Source of the DNA: an uncultured Robinsoniella sp.
GTDB lineage: Bacteria > Bacillota > Clostridia > Lachnospirales > Lachnospiraceae
Assembly (NCBI GenBank): GCA_900540475.1
Contig: UQGG01000028.1
Coordinates: forward strand, 29,111-93,110
Direction: 5' to 3'
DNA: 64,000 nucleotides
Below, one piece after another: positions 47,608 to 54,855 of the stretch. The notes beneath the pieces are model-generated. The model saw only the letters and a program-made list of their open reading frames with translations, was not told where the DNA came from and made no database searches. Numbering within the stretch: position 1 is the first letter of the stretch; the number at the start of each line of letters is the position of its first letter. A program made the translations under genes and the position numbers.

Positions 47608-49345
47608 TGCATACTGGGAGCGCCGCAAAGCACAGAACATGTTTGATTACATGGCTTCTGCGGATCAGGCAGCCGATGAGATATCAGAGCTTTATTTGAA
47701 AGCATCCAGGTATAATAGTTCAGAATTAGATGCTATATTTGAAAGATACAAAAAGAAGCACCACCTAAGTGAAGCAGAGGCATACAGGCTTTTGAATAAC
47801 ATGCATGATAAAACTTCCATCAATGAGTTAAAAGAGGCGCTGCGGGCAGATAAAACCGATCAGACAAAGACTGAAATACTAGCAGAGTTGGAAAGTCCGG
47901 CATACCAGGCAAGACTGGAACGAATGCAGCAATTACAAAACCAGATTGATCTTACTATGCAGAACGTATACCAGCAGGAAAAGTTGAAAAACACCAGTCA
48001 CTATGTAAATCTGGCAAAGGATGCCTATTATAAAGGTATATTCGATATACAGCAGCGTACTGGTTTAGGATTTAGCTTTAATGTTGTAGATGCCAAAGCA
48101 ATAGAACGGGTTATTAACAGTAAATGGTCTGGTGAGAACTATTCAAAGCGAATCTGGAAGAATACACAGGCATTAGCGCAGGACTTAAAAGGAGAGCTGC
48201 TTATAAATTTAGTAACGGGCAGAACAGACCGGGAAGTGGCAGAGATTATACAGAATAAATTTGCCAGTGGAGCAAGCGAGGCACGCCGTCTTGTGCGGAC
48301 GGAAAGCAACCACCTTGCTAACCAGATGGAAATGAAAAGCTATGAGGAATGTGACATTGACTGGTACCTGTATGTTGCAACACTGGATCTGCGAACATCT
48401 TTCAAATGCCGGGAACTGGATGGAAAAAGATTTAAGGTATCCGAACAGCAGCCCGGGAAGAATTGTCCACCCATGCATCCTTGGTGTAGATCTACAACGA
48501 TCTGCGATATTACCGAGGAAGAACTTGCCGGGATGGAACGTAGGGCAAGAGATCCGGTTACGGGAAAAACTGAGAAAGTTCCGGCTACCATGACCTATGA
48601 TGAGTGGTATAAGAAACATGTAGCAAATAATCCGGCTGCACAGGTTGAAGAAAAGAAGATCCAGAATGCTGGGAAGGACAAGAAGCAGTATGAGACGTAC
48701 AAAGATACTCTGGGTGAGGAATATGTCCCGAAAGATTTCCGCAAGTTTCAGGATGAAAAACACAATAAAACAGATGAATACGGAATAATAAAGGCTCAGG
48801 TCAAAGGGATGACCTACTATAATAAAGCCGTAGAGAATGAGCCGGAAATAACAAAGCATGTGAAAGATGTGGCTAAACAGACCGGAATGAATATGGAAGG
48901 TTTGGATTACAGACTCAAGACGAAAGAATCATACCTTGGCAAGATTAAACGGGAGTACAGCCCTGAAGGAAATACTTATGAAGTAAAAGATATTATCCGG
49001 TATACTTATACAGCAACTGCAAAAGATCTGGTGCCGAAAGCCGAAAAAGCTATTGAATTACACAAAGATGCGGGATATAATACAGATAGGATCAAAAATT
49101 CCTGGCTGGATTCACATAACCCATACAACGGAGTAAACACTATCTTGTCATCGCCCAATGGTCAAAAATTTGAGATACAGTATCACACTCCAGAAAGCTA
49201 TGCGGTAAAGGACCAGATGCATAAGGATTATGAGTCCTGGAGAAAATTAGATCCTGCATCAAAAGAAGCGATTGAACTCAGAAAAAAGATGTTTACTCAG
49301 TCACAGGGAATGGAAGTTCCGGCAGATATTGAAAGGGTGAAATAA
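47588..49345 (+). CDS. MuF-type minor head protein with C-terminal RelA/SpoT-like toxin domain
   Basis: 585 residues (start at one of two adjacent ATGs, 47588 or 47591). Residues 1-330 are an SPP1 gp7/MuF-type head protein ('FSFNVVDAKAIERVINSKW', 'IQNKFASGASEARRLVRTES', 'CPPMHPWCRSTTICDITEEE'). Such proteins enter the head and can be injected with DNA. Residues about 415-585 are an added domain resembling RelA/SpoT synthetases: 'DYRLKTKESYLGKIKREY', 'KDIIRYTYTATAKDLVPKA', 'SPNGQKFEIQYHTPESYAV'. MuF proteins with C-terminal toxin domains are known polymorphic toxins of temperate phages. The next small gene may be the immunity factor. Confidence 0.82.
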   Translation: MMPKKSNAYWERRKAQNMFDYMASADQAADEISELYLKASRYNSSELDAIFERYKKKHHLSEAEAYRLLNNMHDKTSINELKEALRADKTDQTKTEILAELESPAYQARLERMQQLQNQIDLTMQNVYQQEKLKNTSHYVNLAKDAYYKGIFDIQQRTGLGFSFNVVDAKAIERVINSKWSGENYSKRIWKNTQALAQDLKGELLINLVTGRTDREVAEIIQNKFASGASEARRLVRTESNHLANQMEMKSYEECDIDWYLYVATLDLRTSFKCRELDGKRFKVSEQQPGKNCPPMHPWCRSTTICDITEEELAGMERRARDPVTGKTEKVPATMTYDEWYKKHVANNPAAQVEEKKIQNAGKDKKQYETYKDTLGEEYVPKDFRKFQDEKHNKTDEYGIIKAQVKGMTYYNKAVENEPEITKHVKDVAKQTGMNMEGLDYRLKTKESYLGKIKREYSPEGNTYEVKDIIRYTYTATAKDLVPKAEKAIELHKDAGYNTDRIKNSWLDSHNPYNGVNTILSSPNGQKFEIQYHTPESYAVKDQMHKDYESWRKLDPASKEAIELRKKMFTQSQGMEVPADIERVK

Positions 49346-49573
49346 ATGGATACAACATATTATCATATAATAGATTTGAATCTGGTTGGAAAAGAAGAGG
49401 AATATGTGCCTTATATATACAATAAGGATTCCGGATGGGAAGTGGATAGAAAGAATATTCTAATGGATCGGGTGATGGGATATGACAAAGATGGCATAGG
49501 CAGTAGTGATATGATGTTGAGAGCAGAAAAGATCACCGAAAAAGCGGCAAACAAGTTAATAGCGGAGGAATAA
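49346..49573 (+). CDS. Small acidic protein, possible immunity factor (75 residues)
   Basis: It starts at the base right after the MuF stop codon. An acidic, beta-rich start ('TYYHIIDLNLVGKEEEYV') and a helical end ('MLRAEKITEKAANKLIAEE'). No family recognised. Size, acidity and position directly after a toxin-domain gene fit an immunity protein; that is inference. Confidence 0.55.
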   Translation: MDTTYYHIIDLNLVGKEEEYVPYIYNKDSGWEVDRKNILMDRVMGYDKDGIGSSDMMLRAEKITEKAANKLIAEE

Positions 49574-49574
49574 G

Positions 49575-49901
49575 ATGGATAATTTTGCTATAATCTATAA
49601 AATACTTAAGGCTTTGGAAAAAGCTATGGATTACGAAGAATTTGACGTGTCCTTGATTTCACATGAGCGTTTAGATATTTCATATTCAAGATGGGAAAAG
49701 ATCATGATAATGTTGAAACAGTCTGGATATATAGAAGGAATCGTATATGATCAAGCTCTTTGCGATTATAGCCCGAGGATACACAAGCCTATGCAGCCAG
49801 TAATCACATTGAAAGGATTGGAATATCTAGCTGATAATTCATTAATGAAGAGGGCAGCTAATATTGTTAAAGGAATAAAGGAAACAGTACCAGGATTATG
49901 A
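49575..49901 (+). CDS. YjcQ-family winged-helix protein
   Basis: 108 residues. 'FAIIYKILKALEKAMDYEEF', 'WEKIMIMLKQSGYIEGIVY' and 'PVITLKGLEYLADNSLMKRA' match the YjcQ layout (winged helix plus C-terminal helix), common in prophages. It lies one base after the previous gene. Role unknown. Confidence 0.7.
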   Translation: MDNFAIIYKILKALEKAMDYEEFDVSLISHERLDISYSRWEKIMIMLKQSGYIEGIVYDQALCDYSPRIHKPMQPVITLKGLEYLADNSLMKRAANIVKGIKETVPGL

Positions 49902-49959
49902 TGCCACCAGTCAGAAAAGACCAGGTGGTATTTTTATGCTCATTTTTAGGAGGAAGCCG

Positions 49960-50136
49960 ATGGTAGGATTTTTACTGTACATGGTCGTAGTAATAATTAT
50001 GTTTAATGCCAATATAGCCGTAATGGATTATGACAAAAGTGCCACGATGAAAATAGCTTGCTTTTTATTTGCCTTGGCATGGCCATTGGAGTTATTATCC
50101 GGAGTTTATTGTCTTATCAAAAAGAAAGGAAGGTGA
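49960..50136 (+). CDS. Small membrane protein (58 residues)
   Basis: The start is ATG 49960 behind AGGAGGAAGCCG. Two hydrophobic segments ('VGFLLYMVVVIIMFNANIAV', 'IACFLFALAWPLELLSGVYC') are joined by a short polar loop, with a basic end. Located between head genes; role unknown. Confidence 0.55.
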   Translation: MVGFLLYMVVVIIMFNANIAVMDYDKSATMKIACFLFALAWPLELLSGVYCLIKKKGR

Positions 50137-50154
50137 TCCATAACATCTCCCTTT

Positions 50155-50182
50155 GAGACGCGGGGTGAAGCGTCTTATTTTT
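50155..50182 (+). terminator. Terminator-like hairpin inside the late operon
   Basis: Stem AGACGC (50156-50161) with GCGTCT (50170-50175), then TATTTTTG. It stands between the accessory group 49346-50136 and the scaffold gene. Confidence 0.55.
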
Positions 50183-50264
50183 GTGCCCGGAATGGCCTAA
50201 AACTAAAATAAACGGTATGCAATGGCCTGGGCATAGAACGGGCCGGGGCAGAAAGGAGATTTAA

Positions 50265-50939
50265 ATGAGAAAGAAATATTTTGGATATTGCAAAGTTCCA
50301 ATGAACTTACAGATTTTTGCAGAAGGAGACGGTGCCGGGGCGGATGACGGTCAAGGCGGTGGAGCCGGAGGCACAGGAGATGGAACAGACGGAACCGGGG
50401 CATCAACAGAGCCAAAAAGCTTTGATGATATCTTAAAAGACGGAAGCTACCAGGCGGAGTTTGATCGCAGGATTCAAAAGGCGCTTGATACACAGAAAAA
50501 TAAGCTGGAAGTATTAATGGATGCCAAAGCTTCCGAAGCTGAGAAGCTTGCAAAGATGAATAAGGAAGAGAAAGCGCAGTACTTACACCAGAAGAGAGAA
50601 AAGGAACTGGCAGACAAAGAGGCAGCCATTACTAGGCGTGAGTTAACAGCAGAAGCAAAAGTATCTCTGGCTGATAAAGGTCTTCCGGTTGAACTGGCGG
50701 AAGTGTTAAATTACACAGACGCAGATGCTTGCAAGGCATCCATAGAGGCGGTAGAAGCAGCTTTCCAGAAAGCAGTAGAGAAATCCGTGGAAGACAGGTT
50801 AAAAGGCGGGAAACCGCCAAAGAAAGCACCAGACGCGGAAGCAGTAACAAAGGATAGCTTCAGTAAAATGGGCTACACAGAACGATTAAAACTAAAAGCA
50901 GAACAGCCGGAATTATACAAACAGTTGTCCGGCAACTAA
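50265..50939 (+). CDS. Capsid scaffold protein (DUF4355-type)
   Basis: 224 residues. 'MNLQIFAEGDGAGADDGQ' followed by a Gly/Asp-rich linker, then a long coiled coil ('EADRRIQ'-type region 'FDRRIQKALDTQKNKLEVLM', 'EKAQYLHQKREKELADKEAA') is the usual pattern of siphovirus scaffolds. It directs assembly of the prohead and is then lost. It lies just before the major capsid gene. Confidence 0.88.
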   Translation: MRKKYFGYCKVPMNLQIFAEGDGAGADDGQGGGAGGTGDGTDGTGASTEPKSFDDILKDGSYQAEFDRRIQKALDTQKNKLEVLMDAKASEAEKLAKMNKEEKAQYLHQKREKELADKEAAITRRELTAEAKVSLADKGLPVELAEVLNYTDADACKASIEAVEAAFQKAVEKSVEDRLKGGKPPKKAPDAEAVTKDSFSKMGYTERLKLKAEQPELYKQLSGN

Positions 50940-50959
50940 AGAATTGGAGGAAATAATTT

Positions 50960-51997
50960 ATGGCAGGAACAATTTTCGGAATCCCGTTTGATGACGAGAT
51001 TTTTATGAACATGTGGAACGAAGCACCAGACCCATACTTAACGGCTATGGTTCAGTCGGGTGCTATGGTAGAAGATGGTACAATTGCAGGCATGATCCAG
51101 GGACAGGGGAATATTTACACAGTCCCATTTTATAACACTCTTGATGGAGAAGACCAGAACTATGATGGGCAGACAGACATTACTGTATCCGAGGTTGGCG
51201 GCGGTTTTCAGACCGGAGTAGTTTATGGAAGGGCAAAAGGATTCTTCGCAAGGAATTTTACAGCAGAGTTATCCGGATCTGATCCAATGGGGCATATTGT
51301 TGCAACCATCGGAAGATACTGGCAGAAGAGAAGACAGAAGAGATTGATCGGTATTACAGATGCTGTTTTTGGTATTACTGGTGCAAGTGGATTTGCCAAA
51401 ACTTGGTCAGACACACATACACTTGATTTGTCTTCAACCACAGCGAATGCAAAAAAGATTGCAGAGACCGATCTAAATGATTTGGCTACACAGGCTTGTG
51501 GAGATAATAAAGGTTCCTTTGGATTGGCTATAATGCATTCAAACGTGGCTAAGACGCTGGAAAACCTGCAGTTGTTAGAATATTGGAAACAGACGGATTC
51601 TAATGGTGTTCAGCGCCCTATGGGATTGGCTTCTGTTAATGGGTATACAGTAATTATTGATGATGGCGTACCATGTGTGGCAACCGGAGGTTCTGGCGAA
51701 AACAAAGACCTGAAAAAGTATACGACATATCTGTTTGGAAATGGCGTATTAAGAACAGCAAAAGGCAGAGTAGATGTGCCGGTGGAAACAGTCCGGGAGG
51801 CAAAGAAAAACGGCGGTCAGGATGAACTGATTACCCGTATGAGGGAGACAATCCATCCAAATGGATTCAGTTTCAAGATTCCAGGTTCCAACTGGACTCA
51901 GTCCCCGTCCGATGAACAGCTTTTCGCAAAAGCAAGCTGGGAAATTAAATTTGACCCGAAAGCATTACCGATTGCCCGCCTGATCACAAATGGATAA
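50960..51997 (+). CDS. Major capsid protein
   Basis: 345 residues. 'GIPFDDEIFMNMWNEAPDP', 'YTVPFYNTLDGEDQNYDGQT', 'ARNFTAELSGSDPMGHIVAT', 'LAIMHSNVAKTLENLQLLEY' and the C-terminal 'IHPNGFSFKIPGSNWTQS' are typical of HK97-fold capsid proteins of Gram-positive phages. It follows the scaffold by 20 bp with a GGAGG site. Confidence 0.92.
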   Translation: MAGTIFGIPFDDEIFMNMWNEAPDPYLTAMVQSGAMVEDGTIAGMIQGQGNIYTVPFYNTLDGEDQNYDGQTDITVSEVGGGFQTGVVYGRAKGFFARNFTAELSGSDPMGHIVATIGRYWQKRRQKRLIGITDAVFGITGASGFAKTWSDTHTLDLSSTTANAKKIAETDLNDLATQACGDNKGSFGLAIMHSNVAKTLENLQLLEYWKQTDSNGVQRPMGLASVNGYTVIIDDGVPCVATGGSGENKDLKKYTTYLFGNGVLRTAKGRVDVPVETVREAKKNGGQDELITRMRETIHPNGFSFKIPGSNWTQSPSDEQLFAKASWEIKFDPKALPIARLITNG

Positions 51998-52010
51998 GGG
52001 ATGTGAGAAA

Positions 52011-52340
52011 ATGTATAGTTCTAAGGAAATATATAAACTGCAAATATTGAGCGGAGAGAGTGACGAAGAGTTGCTCTCTTTTTTGTTAGAAGACGCAGAA
52101 CAGTTTGTACTTAGCTACACAAACCGAACCAAAATAATTGCAGGATTAGAAAAGGCAGTACGGGATCTGGCTTTAATTGCGCTTAACCGCAGGGGCACAG
52201 AGGGGGAAGCAAGCCGGAGCGAATCCGGGGAAAGCTACAGCTTCGATAATGCCCCAAAACAGATCTACGATGTACTGGAACGGTACCGGCTGGCAAGAGT
52301 AGGGGGAAAGACCTATGAGAATAAAACAGAACAGGCTTAA
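52011..52340 (+). CDS. Head-tail connector (DNA-packaging adaptor)
   Basis: The start is ATG 52011 behind GGGATGTGA; 109 residues. 'LLSFLLEDAEQFVLSYTNRT' and 'AVRDLALIALNRRGTEGEAS' with 'GESYSFDNAPKQIYDVLERY' match the gp6/gp15-like adaptor ring below the portal. Confidence 0.85.
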   Translation: MYSSKEIYKLQILSGESDEELLSFLLEDAEQFVLSYTNRTKIIAGLEKAVRDLALIALNRRGTEGEASRSESGESYSFDNAPKQIYDVLERYRLARVGGKTYENKTEQA

Positions 52341-52686
52341 AACTTATTATGCGAGAAGGGCTGTTTCTAAAAAGGACAGCGAAAAGAATACTTATATTGA
52401 TTATTTGACAGCCACATTATTTTCAGGTGTAGTGTGGCCAGCCAGCGGCAAGCTACAGGCAGAGATATACGGCCAGAGGCTTGCTTCCATCATGAATTGT
52501 AAAATAAATGGTCTGTATTCTATTCAGTCTGAGCGGAATAAAAACAATTATGTCTTTCAATCCGGATTAGTCCTCTGTGAAGGTGATGGGGTTTGCGTAT
52601 ATGTTCCACCAGATGCACAGCCCGATTATAAGATTGTCTCTATTAAGCCATACAGCCCATTATACATGGAGCTTGAAAAAATATGA
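52315..52686 (+). CDS. Head closure protein-like (123 residues)
   Basis: It overlaps the adaptor gene by 26 bases. The beta-rich body ('ATLFSGVVWPASGKLQAEIY', 'GDGVCVYVPPDAQPDYKIVS') and its place between adaptor and HK97 gp10-like gene indicate a stopper/head closure protein. Assigned mainly by order. Confidence 0.65.
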   Translation: MRIKQNRLKTYYARRAVSKKDSEKNTYIDYLTATLFSGVVWPASGKLQAEIYGQRLASIMNCKINGLYSIQSERNKNNYVFQSGLVLCEGDGVCVYVPPDAQPDYKIVSIKPYSPLYMELEKI

Positions 52687-53213
52687 GTATAGAGGGATTA
52701 GACAGCCTAAACAGGAAGCTAGGGGCACTGGCAGACCGGGTAATAGAACAGGAAATGGAAAAGGCTGTGGGAAGGCAAGCCAAGATGGTACAGGGTAAAG
52801 CAAAGCTGCTATGTCCAGTAAATGACGGAGAACTTCGCAACAGCATAAAAACAATGGTGGAGAGACGGGAAGACCGTATCACCGGCATTGTTTATACGAA
52901 TAAAAAGCATGCACCATATGTGGAGTTTGGAACCGGCCCAAAAGGTGAAGCTGACCATGATGGTATTTCACCGGATATAGCGGTGGCTTATTCGCAAAAA
53001 CCCTGGTGGATACATGAAAGTCAGGTTGATAAAGAGACAGCAGAGCAGTACCACTGGTTCAAGATTGAAACCAGTGATGGCATTTTCTATCAATGTACCG
53101 GGCAAGCTGCACAGCCTTATATGTATCCTGCACTTAAGAACAATGAAAAGACAGCAGTTAAAAATATGGGACAATACCTTGCAAAGAAGATCCGGGAGGA
53201 AGTGAAAAAATGA
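52683..53213 (+). CDS. HK97 gp10-like head-tail joining protein
   Basis: 176 residues, overlapping the previous stop (ATGA). 'RQAKMVQGKAKLLCPVNDGE', 'TIKTMV'-like 'LRNSIKTMVERREDRITGIV' and 'HAPYVEFGTGPKG' are signature parts of the gp10 family. The 'AAQPYMYPALKN' near the end also fits. Confidence 0.9.
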   Translation: MSIEGLDSLNRKLGALADRVIEQEMEKAVGRQAKMVQGKAKLLCPVNDGELRNSIKTMVERREDRITGIVYTNKKHAPYVEFGTGPKGEADHDGISPDIAVAYSQKPWWIHESQVDKETAEQYHWFKIETSDGIFYQCTGQAAQPYMYPALKNNEKTAVKNMGQYLAKKIREEVKK

Positions 53214-53569
53214 TTAATGTAAAAGACCAGGTAGGCAACGCACTGGAAAAAGCATGTGAAAATGTAACAGACACTTATCCAAAGAACTGGGCAGAACTCC
53301 CGGCGGTACAGTTTGTGGAGGAAGACAACAGCGTAGTGGAATGGACGGGCGGCCAGGAGCAGAAAGCATACTTAAGATACCGGGTAGATATCTGGGATAA
53401 CAAAAGCACCTCTGAGACAGCGCTGGGCGTTGACAGGGAAGTATCTAATCTGGGATTACGGCGTATTGCCTGCCAGGATGTGGATGATCCCAGCGGGCTG
53501 AAACACAAACTTATGAGATATGAAGGAATCATTGATGTGCATACCGAAATGGTATACCAAAACAATTAA
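53210..53569 (+). CDS. Tail terminator/completion protein-like (119 residues)
   Basis: It overlaps the gp10-like gene by four bases. 'YLRYRVDIWDNKSTSETALG' and 'RIACQDVDDPSGLKHKLMRY' fit the tail terminator (gp11/gp17-like) position and fold. Assigned by order and general look. Confidence 0.7.
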   Translation: MINVKDQVGNALEKACENVTDTYPKNWAELPAVQFVEEDNSVVEWTGGQEQKAYLRYRVDIWDNKSTSETALGVDREVSNLGLRRIACQDVDDPSGLKHKLMRYEGIIDVHTEMVYQNN

Positions 53570-53584
53570 AGAGAGGATGATATT

Positions 53585-54013
53585 ATGTTAGCAAATGGAA
53601 TTACATTAGGATATAAAGAAACCAGTTCAGGAAGTTCTTATACAGATTTAACCGGACTGAAAGAAGTACCGGAATTAGGAGTAGACCCGGAGAAAGTAGA
53701 AAACACGCCTTTATCCGCAGAAGTAAAGCAGTATGAAATGGGTATCGGGGATGCGGGCGACCTGTCGTATAAGTTCATCTATGAGAATACAGCGGATTCT
53801 TCTTACCGAAAACTTAGAGCGCTTGCGGATGCCAAGAAAAAAGTCCCATTTGAACAGGCTTTACCGGATGGAACCAAATTTAATTTTGAGGCGCAGTGCA
53901 GTGTAAAACTTGGTGGTGGCGGTGTGAATGCAGCAATGGAATTTACGCTGAGTCTGGCGTTACAGAGTAAGATTACTGTAGTTGATCCAACAGTGACCCC
54001 AGCAAGCAAATAG
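53585..54013 (+). CDS. Major tail protein
   Basis: 142 residues. 'ITLGYKETSSGSSYTDLTGL', 'VPELGVDPEKVENTPLSAEV' and 'FEAQCSVKLGGGGVNAAMEF' match the phi13-type major tail tube protein. It forms the tube of a long non-contractile tail. A GAGAGGATGATATT ribosome site precedes it. Confidence 0.9.
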   Translation: MLANGITLGYKETSSGSSYTDLTGLKEVPELGVDPEKVENTPLSAEVKQYEMGIGDAGDLSYKFIYENTADSSYRKLRALADAKKKVPFEQALPDGTKFNFEAQCSVKLGGGGVNAAMEFTLSLALQSKITVVDPTVTPASK

Positions 54014-54026
54014 GAGGAATTAAATC

Positions 54027-54473
54027 ATGGAATTTAACGGATTAGATGAAGAGATTAAGGAAGAAGTAAAAGAGGAAACAAGCAGGGAAAATATTGTAGA
54101 AATGAAGCCTAAGAGAAAGCCGTTCGTTGTTTGGACAGTGGGTGGTGAAGATTACAGGCTTAAGCTTAAATCCACTGAAATATGCCAGATTGAATCAAAA
54201 ATGAATATCGACCTGTTTGAGACTCTTACAAAGGGGAAACCGCCGCTTTATATTATGCTTATAGCTATCCAGGGGGCATTACAGAGCATGAACCATAAGA
54301 TGAAGATTGCGGATGTACAGAACCTTTATGATCAGTACGTGGAAGAGGGCGGAACGCAGCTTACGTTATTCACAGATATAATTATGGAAATCCTGAAGGT
54401 ATCCGGTTTTTTTACGAAGAATCAGGTGGAGATCATGGAAGAAAGCCTGGAGAATGTCAAGGAACTCCTGTAA
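54027..54473 (+). CDS. Tail assembly chaperone, short (G-type) product
   Basis: 148 residues. 'KPFVVWTVGGEDYRLKLKST', 'DLFETLTKGKPPLYIMLIAI' and 'EEGGTQLTLFTDIIMEILKV' are typical of the first tail chaperone of Gram-positive siphophages. A run of seven T (54407-54413) near its 3' end allows a -1 shift into the overlapping frame, giving a longer product. It lies just before the tape measure gene, as in other siphophages. Confidence 0.88.
   Translation: MEFNGLDEEIKEEVKEETSRENIVEMKPKRKPFVVWTVGGEDYRLKLKSTEICQIESKMNIDLFETLTKGKPPLYIMLIAIQGALQSMNHKMKIADVQNLYDQYVEEGGTQLTLFTDIIMEILKVSGFFTKNQVEIMEESLENVKELL
54407..54413 (+). other. Slippery T7 heptamer for -1 frameshifting
   Basis: In the chaperone frame the codons are GGT TTT TTT ACG, so the heptamer T TTT TTT fits the X XXY YYZ rule for tandem -1 slippage. 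The -1 frame is open from here to 54844. Confidence 0.75.
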
Positions 54474-54844
54474 AAACCACACTGACAGAGTTAATATACA
54501 GTGTTTATCCGGTTGCGCTGGACCTGGGAATATCCATCGATACGTTTTGGGATCTGTCCTATGGAGAGATTATCGACTTAATAGAAAGCCGATCCAGAGT
54601 AAAACGTCATGAAGTAAAGGATAAGATAGCAAGAGACTTCGAACTTGCTGGATTAATCGGGATTCATGTGTATAAGATGATGGATAATGATGTTAAAATA
54701 CCAAACACCTGGGACTGGTATCCAGGATTGTTCAAAGAGGAAAGAAAGCAGTATGAAGCATCCCTGAATAAAACCGGAATGGAACTATACAAGGCTAAGA
54801 TGGTTGATTTTGCACTCAGCCACAACAGTAGATTTAAAGAATAA
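54413..54844 (+). CDS. Tail assembly chaperone, T-type extension (-1 frame)
   Basis: This frame has no start codon of its own that fits. Read by -1 slippage it adds about 143 residues to the first 129 of the chaperone. It contains 'TELIYSVYPVALDLGISIDT', 'FWDLSYGEIIDLIESRSRVK', 'NTWDWYPGLFKEERKQYEAS' and 'MVDFALSHNSRFKE', typical of the second tail chaperone. The long product recruits the tape measure protein to tail tube subunits. Confidence 0.8.
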   Translation, partial: YEESGGDHGRKPGECQGTPVKTTLTELIYSVYPVALDLGISIDTFWDLSYGEIIDLIESRSRVKRHEVKDKIARDFELAGLIGIHVYKMMDNDVKIPNTWDWYPGLFKEERKQYEASLNKTGMELYKAKMVDFALSHNSRFKE

Positions 54845-54855
54845 CAGGGAAGGAG

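Noticed and set aside
48209..48859. Minus-strand ORF of 216 codons in the MuF gene
   Set aside because: Shadow of the well-supported MuF coding frame; Cys/Phe/Leu-rich composition typical of antisense frames.
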